DNA from: Propionibacteriaceae bacterium
GTDB taxonomy: Bacteria > Actinomycetota > Actinomycetes > Propionibacteriales > Propionibacteriaceae
Assembly: GCA_031285505.1 (NCBI GenBank)
Contig: JAITVZ010000030.1
Coordinates: 1 to 36,841, forward strand
DNA length: 36,841 nucleotides
Direction of reading: 5' to 3'
The translations under genes were made by a program, and so were the position numbers. Within the stretch, counting starts at the first letter, position 1. The number at the start of each line of letters is the position of its first letter. This document shows, in pieces, positions 31,995 to 36,841 of this stretch. The notes under the pieces are model-generated. The model saw only the letters and a program-made list of their open reading frames with translations. It was not told where the DNA came from and searched no databases.

Positions 31995-32924
31995 ATGTCG
32001 AACCATGAGTTGGTGATCGTTGGGTCAGGCCCAGCCGGTTACACAGCCGCCATCTATGCCGCCCGAGCGGGTTTGCGACCGGTGGTCCTGACCGGCACGC
32101 TGTCAGCTGGCGGGGCACTGATGACCACCACCGAGGTGGAGAACTTTCCGGGGTTCGCCGAAGGTATTCAGGGCCCGGAATTGATGGATCGCATGCGCGA
32201 GCAGGCCGAAAAATTCGGCGCCACTTTGATTGGCGAGGATGCGATCGAGCTTGACCTGGGCGGTGATGACAAGCACATTGTCGACTCGTCTGGCGCAGAA
32301 TACGACGCCAAGGCGGTCATTTTGGCGATGGGCTCGGCTTATCGTCGACTGGGATTGGCCGATGAGGATCGGCTGGGTGGCCATGGGGTGTCTTGGTGCG
32401 CCACTTGTGACGGCTTCTTCTTCAGGGGCAAGGACGTGGCTGTGGTCGGCGGTGGTGATTCTGCTGTCGAGGACGCCACCTTCTTGACGCGTTTCGCCAA
32501 CACCGTCACCATCGTCCATCGCCGTGATCAATTGCGGGCCTCGGCCATCATGGCCAGGCGGGCCCTGGATGATCCAAAGATCCACTTCGCCTGGAACTCG
32601 ACTGTCAGCGGGATCAAGGGTGACAAAGCGGTGGAGGGGCTGATTCTGACCGATGTCACCAGCGGAGCCACCCGTGAATTGCCGGTCGATGGGGTGTTCA
32701 TCGCCATCGGTCATGAGCCGCGCAATGAGCTGGTCCGAAGCCAGGTCGATGTTGACGATCAGGGCTATGTCGAAGTGGCCCACCCCAGCACTGCCACCAA
32801 GATCAAGGGTGTTTTCGCTTGCGGTGACCTGGTTGATCACATCTATCGACAGGCGATCACCGCGGCCGCCTCCGGTTGCCGGGCTGCCTTGGATGCCCAG
32901 GACTTCCTGGCCCATTGGCAGTGA
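31995..32924 (+). CDS. trxB: Thioredoxin reductase
   Basis: A flavoprotein of 309 residues that uses NADPH to reduce thioredoxin. FAD motif GSGPAG (10-15), the redox-active CATC (Cys135 and Cys138) in WCATCDGF, the NADPH-binding [10 protein letters not shown] and the C-terminal GVFACGD FAD motif are all present. The ATG at 31995 has GAAGGAG at a good distance, while an in-frame ATG at 31953 does not. Full length for the family. trxA follows 127 bp later. Confidence 0.97.
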   Translation: MSNHELVIVGSGPAGYTAAIYAARAGLRPVVLTGTLSAGGALMTTTEVENFPGFAEGIQGPELMDRMREQAEKFGATLIGEDAIELDLGGDDKHIVDSSGAEYDAKAVILAMGSAYRRLGLADEDRLGGHGVSWCATCDGFFFRGKDVAVVGGGDSAVEDATFLTRFANTVTIVHRRDQLRASAIMARRALDDPKIHFAWNSTVSGIKGDKAVEGLILTDVTSGATRELPVDGVFIAIGHEPRNELVRSQVDVDDQGYVEVAHPSTATKIKGVFACGDLVDHIYRQAITAAASGCRAALDAQDFLAHWQ

Positions 32925-33051
32925 TTTGATCGACTGGGCTGATCAGACAGACCAGCGCTGGCTATAGATCAACCATGGCGGCCAGCCTTTCACCAGATCA
33001 ACCCCGGCTCTACCTCAGCAACCACAAGTTTCACCAATCAAAGGAGTTGTC

Positions 33052-33372
33052 ATGTCCAATCTCACCGCCGTCACTGACGCCAGTTTCGCCAGCGAGGTCC
33101 TCGGGGCCAGCCAGCCGGTGCTCGTCGACTACTGGGCCGACTGGTGCAGTCCCTGCAAACAATTGGCGCCGGTCCTCGATGAGCTAGCCAAGCAGTATCC
33201 GTCGATCAAGTTCGTCTCGATCGACGCCGACGCCAACACCGCCATCCCGGCCGCCCAGGATATCCGCACCCTGCCGACGGTCCAGTTCTTTCAAGGGGGT
33301 CAATTGATCCAAGCCTTGGTCGGCTCAGTCACCAAGATGAAGTTGCGTCAGATCCTCGATGACCTCAGTTAG
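33052..33372 (+). CDS. trxA: Thioredoxin
   Basis: A 106-residue cytoplasmic thioredoxin. The active site reads WCSPCK (31-36) instead of the usual WCGPCK, so Ser33 replaces Gly. The cis-proline loop (LPTVQFF) and the C-terminal helix are normal. AAAGGAG stands eight bases before the ATG. It works with TrxB to reduce protein disulfides. Confidence 0.97.
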   Translation: MSNLTAVTDASFASEVLGASQPVLVDYWADWCSPCKQLAPVLDELAKQYPSIKFVSIDADANTAIPAAQDIRTLPTVQFFQGGQLIQALVGSVTKMKLRQILDDLS

Positions 33373-33466
33373 TGTCCCGCACCAGGGATCGGCTGCTGGG
33401 CGCAGACCGAATGCGGCGCCGAGTTGTCGCTGATCGACGGTCACCTCGCCGATCGGGCAGGGCGGT

Positions 33467-34240
33467 TTAGTCAGAGTTGGCGCTGAAGAAACCCTGTTGG
33501 CGAGCCGTTCGGTCTGCCATGGCGGCGTTCACCCCGATTCCAGTGCGCGACGCTTCGAAGGCCGGTGCGCCCTGCCGCTGGAGGATCGGTCCGACTTTGA
33601 GCCAACTGATGGTCCGACTCAGGTCGAGTTGAAAATGGCCCGGCGGAAAATGCAAGCGGTGAAAGCCCATCAGGCGAAGCCAGTTGGCCGGAGGGGTGGG
33701 CACGCTGGCCAGAGCCCGTGGTTGACCGAAGGCCTCGATGCTGGCGGCACGCCCGCGTAACTGCTCACAAGACAGCACCAGCAAGCGCTTGCCAACGATC
33801 ATCGGTGACAGCCACGGCCCGATCTGCACGCCCAGCAAACCGGCCGCATCATCGCCAATCCCGCCGCGGCGCAGCGGATGCTGCAGGGGCAAGCCGGCCC
33901 CAGTGGTCAGCAAAATCCAGGCGAGCCAATCGTCGCCGCGGCGCAGCCCGGAGCCAAGGTAACCCCAAGTGGCCATGGCCAAACGCCCAGCCTCAGCGCG
34001 CTGTTCGGCAGTCATCAGTGTCAAACGGTCGGGCAGGGCCACCAGTTGGTCGACGCTGAGGTGGATTACTTCGGCAGGCTGGTTGTGACCCGGGGTGACG
34101 GGGTTGAGGCGATGCGGGTCATGTCGGCGCCCCAGCCAATCGCGCTTCGGTGATGGCCCCAGCCAGTCGACACTGAGTTGGACGGTCTCACTGGGCGAGG
34201 CTCCAGCCGGCTGCTGGCGCTGCCCGGCGGGCGCGGTCAT
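33467..34240 (-). CDS. Divergent GNAT-like protein
   Basis: 257 residues from an ATG at 34240; the frame is open to 34369 but would run past the aminotransferase start. LAMATWGYLGSGLRRGDDWLAWILLTTGAG, WLSPMIVGKRLLVLSCEQLRGRAASIEAFGQ and NWLRLMGFHRLHFP resemble an acetyltransferase (GNAT) that in Actinomycetota lies next to trxA; this is from memory. The usual acetyl-CoA loop (Q/R..G.G/A) is degenerate here, SPMIVGKRL, so it may not bind acetyl-CoA. It is divergent from the aminotransferase and convergent with trxA. Confidence 0.65.
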   Translation of the reverse strand: MTAPAGQRQQPAGASPSETVQLSVDWLGPSPKRDWLGRRHDPHRLNPVTPGHNQPAEVIHLSVDQLVALPDRLTLMTAEQRAEAGRLAMATWGYLGSGLRRGDDWLAWILLTTGAGLPLQHPLRRGGIGDDAAGLLGVQIGPWLSPMIVGKRLLVLSCEQLRGRAASIEAFGQPRALASVPTPPANWLRLMGFHRLHFPPGHFQLDLSRTISWLKVGPILQRQGAPAFEASRTGIGVNAAMADRTARQQGFFSANSD

Positions 34241-34267
34241 TGTTGCCTGCCTGAAAGCGGGGATAAT
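34240..34267 (+). promoter_or_regulatory. Candidate promoter for the aminotransferase-ligase pair
   Basis: TTGTTG (34240-34245) and GATAAT (34262-34267) are 16 bases apart and about 70 bases before the aminotransferase ATG. Confidence 0.3.
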
Positions 34268-34334
34268 CCGGCTGATCTGCCCATCATGCGTGCCATACTG
34301 CCATGTTTGACCGCAAATGGGGCAGAGTGGAGTC

Positions 34335-35663
34335 ATGACTGTGCCGCAGAAGAGAGTGGAAACCCGCATTGACCCTTATGTCGATGCCTACGCCAGTCGG
34401 ACTCGCGGGCTGAAGGCATCGGCCGTCCGAGCCCTCTTCGCTGTCGCCAATCGGCCCGAGGTGGTGTCATTGGCTGGTGGCATGCCCAATATCGCCGATC
34501 TGCCGCTCGATGTCGTCGGCTCGTTGGTCTCAGAGCTGATTTCGACCCGCGGCCCCCAAGCCATGAACTACGGCTCGGCCCAAGGCGAGGAGCCGATCCG
34601 CCAACAGATCTGTCAGGTGATGGCCCTTGAGGGCATTGAGGCGGCGGCCGACGACATCATCATCTCCTGTGGCTCCCAGCAGGCCCTCGACCTGGTGACC
34701 CGCACCTTTATCGACCCCGGCGATGTCATCCTGGCCGAAGCCCCCAGCTATGTCGGGGCGCTCGGCACCTTCGCCGCTTATCAGGCCCAAGTTGTCCATG
34801 TGCCGATGGATGATCAGGGCATCATCCCCGAGGCCTTCCGTCAAGCGACAGTCGCCGCCCGAGCTAAAGGCCGCCAGGTCAAGTTTCTCTACACCATCCC
34901 CAACTTCAACAATCCATCGGGCATCCTGATGACTCTGGAGCGCCGCCAAGCCTTGTTGGCAGTGGCGCGCGAGCTGGACGTGCTGATCATCGAGGACAAC
35001 CCTTATGGTCTGTTGGCGTTGGATCAGCCGCCGTTGCCGGCTATTCGCTCGATGGATCACGACCAGGTGATTTATCTCGGCTCCTTCTCCAAGACCTTTG
35101 CTCCCGGTTTCCGGGTCGGCTGGGCCTTGGCGCCGCCGGCGGTTCTGAAGAAACTGGTCCTGGCGCAGGAGTCGGCCACCCTCTGCCCGCCGGTCTTCTC
35201 CCAGTTCGTCATCAGCGCTTATCTGAGCAATTGGGATTGGCAGGGGCAGATCGTCAAATTCCGCGACATGTATCGGTCCCGCCGCGACGCGATGCTGCGT
35301 GGCTTGGAGGACCACATGCCTGACGGGGTCACCTGGACTCATCCCAAGGGTGGTTTCTTCGTCTGGGCGACCCTGCCTGAAGGCCTGGACGCCGATCAAT
35401 TGTCAGCCCGGGCCGCCTCATATCGTGTGGCTTATGTGCCAGGCACCGCGTTCTACGCCGACGGACTCGGCTCGCGCAATATGCGCTTGAGCTACTGCTT
35501 CCCGACGCCCGAGCGGATTTATGAGGGCACCCGCCGCCTGGGAGAGGCGTTGCGCGAGGAGATGGGTTTGCGGGCCACCTTCGGCCTGGTCCGATCAACC
35601 AAACGGGATCAATCAACCGCCGAAATTGTCGGCGCATCACATCAACTGGGAGGGGCATCATGA
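34335..35663 (+). CDS. Class I/II PLP-dependent aminotransferase
   Basis: A fold-type I aminotransferase of 442 residues from ATG 34335 (an ATG at 34317 is in frame, less likely). It has the 2-aminoadipate/aromatic aminotransferase layout: LAGGMPNIADLP near the start, CGSQQALDLV, TIPNFNNPSG, IIEDNPYG with the PLP-contacting Asp, and SFSKTFAPGFRVGW with the cofactor lysine at about residue 253. The exact amino acid substrate is not clear. The stop overlaps the next start as ATGA, so it is coupled to the ligase. GGAG lies only two bases before the ATG, which is unusual. Confidence 0.9.
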   Translation: MTVPQKRVETRIDPYVDAYASRTRGLKASAVRALFAVANRPEVVSLAGGMPNIADLPLDVVGSLVSELISTRGPQAMNYGSAQGEEPIRQQICQVMALEGIEAAADDIIISCGSQQALDLVTRTFIDPGDVILAEAPSYVGALGTFAAYQAQVVHVPMDDQGIIPEAFRQATVAARAKGRQVKFLYTIPNFNNPSGILMTLERRQALLAVARELDVLIIEDNPYGLLALDQPPLPAIRSMDHDQVIYLGSFSKTFAPGFRVGWALAPPAVLKKLVLAQESATLCPPVFSQFVISAYLSNWDWQGQIVKFRDMYRSRRDAMLRGLEDHMPDGVTWTHPKGGFFVWATLPEGLDADQLSARAASYRVAYVPGTAFYADGLGSRNMRLSYCFPTPERIYEGTRRLGEALREEMGLRATFGLVRSTKRDQSTAEIVGASHQLGGAS

Positions 35664-36601
35664 CCAAGCACGTCATCGTCATCGCCGGAGGACTGTCGCA
35701 TGAGCGGGAGATCTCCTTGGAGTCCGGCCAGCGGGTGGCCCGCGAGCTGACCAGCGCCGGTTTCAACGTCACCGTCAGCGATCTCGACCCTTCACTGATC
35801 ACCTTGTTGAAGGGGGCCGACCAGCCGGTGGTCTTCTCAATGCTCCATGGCGGGGTCGGTGAAGACGGAGCGGTGGCCGAGGTGCTCGATTTGGTTGGTG
35901 TCCCCTTCGTCGGCTCGCGAGCCGTGGCCTGCCGCGCCTCCTACGACAAGGCTCTGGCGATCCCGGTGGCCGCCCGGGCTGGCTTGGCCACCCCGGCTCG
36001 GGTGATTCTGCCCCACGATATGTTCCGTGACCTGGGCGCTCCCAACCTGATGGGCCTGATCGAAGACCGATTGGGTCTGCCTTTGGTGGTCAAGCCCTCG
36101 GCCTCCGGGTCGGCCTTGGGGGTGTCGATCGTCGAACGGATCGACGATCTGCCGATCGCTATGGTCAATGCCTATGCCTTTGGGCGGACGGTGGTGGTTG
36201 AAGAGTTCATCGCCGGTGTCGAGGTGGCTGTGCCGGTTTTCGACCTGGGTGCCGGCCCGCAAGCTTTCCCGCCGGTGGAGATTCGCCCGCAATCGGGCCG
36301 TTACGATTTCGAAGCCCGTTACACCGCTGGCGCCACCACTTACATCTGCCCGGCCCGTCTCGATGACGACGTCATCACCGCCTGTCAGACGATGGCGGTC
36401 GAAGCGCATCAGGCCTTGCAACTGCGCGATTTCTCACGAGCGGATATCATCGTCGGCCAAGATGGCCCGGTTTTCATCGAGTCGAGCGTCGCGCCTGGCA
36501 TGACTGAGACCTCTCTGGTGCCGTTGTCGTTGGAGACGGCTGGGCAGTCATTATCGGCAGTGCTGGCCCAGCTGGTGCGTCTGGCAGATCAGCGCCAGTG
36601 A
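35660..36601 (+). CDS. D-alanine-D-alanine ligase-like ATP-grasp enzyme
   Basis: A 313-residue ATP-grasp ligase. MLHGGVGEDGAVAEVLD is the family signature, LVVKPSASGSALGVS is the ATP-grasp loop and VEEFIAGVEVAVPV follows. The last motif reads FIESSVAPGMTETS, where family members have E.NT.PGMT: the second metal ligand, Asn, is replaced by Ser and the next Thr by Val. Asp in SRADIIV is kept. The enzyme may use a different substrate, work weakly or be degenerate. Start ATG overlaps the aminotransferase stop. It has no neighbouring peptidoglycan genes. Confidence 0.85.
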   Translation: MTKHVIVIAGGLSHEREISLESGQRVARELTSAGFNVTVSDLDPSLITLLKGADQPVVFSMLHGGVGEDGAVAEVLDLVGVPFVGSRAVACRASYDKALAIPVAARAGLATPARVILPHDMFRDLGAPNLMGLIEDRLGLPLVVKPSASGSALGVSIVERIDDLPIAMVNAYAFGRTVVVEEFIAGVEVAVPVFDLGAGPQAFPPVEIRPQSGRYDFEARYTAGATTYICPARLDDDVITACQTMAVEAHQALQLRDFSRADIIVGQDGPVFIESSVAPGMTETSLVPLSLETAGQSLSAVLAQLVRLADQRQ

Positions 36602-36785
36602 AGCTGGTGACCAACCTCTTGGCGGTGCGGCTGCGTGGCAGTGCCGAGGGCTGTAGCGGCGCTCGCTGCTTGTTCAATGGGATTGGCGGCGGTTCGCATG
36701 ATTCGTCCGTATTAATGTACGGCAACATCACACGCCATGAGTCTGCAGTGAGTCATCCGACCACTCAAATCGGGCAGGGCTGAAA
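36602..36785. other. Region after the ligase gene
   Basis: No complete gene. A small inverted repeat, CCGTATTAATGTACGG, lies at 36707-36722. Confidence 0.35.
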
Positions 36786-36841
36786 ATGGCCCGTCAAGCT
36801 TTGACAGCGGCGCAACTGGCCATAGTTTCGGCCGTGGAGCG
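36786..36841 (+). CDS. Possible start of a gene cut by the window end
   Basis: ATG at 36786 opens a frame to the last base, MARQALTAAQLAIVSAVE. A weak purine-rich AGGG lies about seven bases upstream. Too short to identify. Confidence 0.3.
   Translation, partial: MARQALTAAQLAIVSAVE

Noticed and set aside
1..36841. CRISPR array
   Set aside because: No regularly spaced direct repeats of 23-50 bp with unique spacers were seen.

Overview
The window looks like a chromosome segment from a high-GC Gram-positive bacterium (Actinomycetota), close to the replication-origin side of the chromosome. The signs are gyrA followed by a DUF3566 membrane protein, a tRNA-Ala(UGC), a DLW-39-like small protein, a LysM/BTAD transmembrane protein, trxB-trxA, and a parA-parB pair with a perfect parS site. 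I cannot name the genus. dnaA, dnaN, recF, rsmG and rnpA are not in the window. The whole stretch reads as chromosomal backbone with lineage-specific insertions; no intact transposon, prophage or CRISPR array is visible.

Layout. 1-640 has no gene. 641-2464 is parA-parB, with parS inside the parA reading frame. A 224-bp element with inverted ends follows (2466-2689). 3038-8166 is gyrB-gyrA, separated by a long hairpin. 8344-8520 is a 58-residue helix-turn-helix-like protein and 8987-9577 the DUF3566 protein. 9934-15676 is a carbohydrate region: GH1 beta-glycosidase and a GT2 glycosyltransferase on the minus strand, then a TarI/IspD-type cytidylyltransferase directly abutting an NAD-dependent epimerase/reductase on the plus strand. 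15703-18381 is a double-length phosphofructokinase of the eukaryotic layout. 18562-22771 holds two poorly characterised proteins of 969 and 342 residues. 23282-25176 is a response regulator and a sensor kinase, divergent from the DLW-39-like gene and tRNA-Ala. 25977-26657 is a membrane protein lying between two identical 17-bp repeats. 27014-31704 is a 169-residue protein and the 1335-residue LysM/BTAD protein. 31995-33372 is trxB-trxA, then a divergent GNAT-like protein, a class I aminotransferase and an overlapping ATP-grasp ligase. A possible next gene is cut off at 36841.

How the genes work together. ParA, ParB and parS segregate the origin region and gyrase controls supercoiling. TrxB and TrxA form the thioredoxin couple. 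The cytidylyltransferase, epimerase and glycosyltransferase probably make and attach a cell-wall or surface polymer, possibly a ribitol-phosphate type. The GH1 enzyme and phosphofructokinase feed sugars into glycolysis. The kinase/regulator pair has no obvious target beside it.

The most unusual features are as follows. A short repeat family lies between genes downstream of parB and at 23036-23118, with a possible relative between gyrB and gyrA; one copy sits in frame inside the cytidylyltransferase gene, adding about 50-60 residues. Short tandem duplications lie at the 3' ends of three unrelated genes. A recurrent TAGACT -10 box lies six or seven bases before start codons in two genes, suggesting leaderless transcripts, and a similar arrangement precedes the phosphofructokinase. 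The phosphofructokinase is eukaryote-like, and the D-Ala-D-Ala ligase-like protein lacks the usual second metal-binding Asn.
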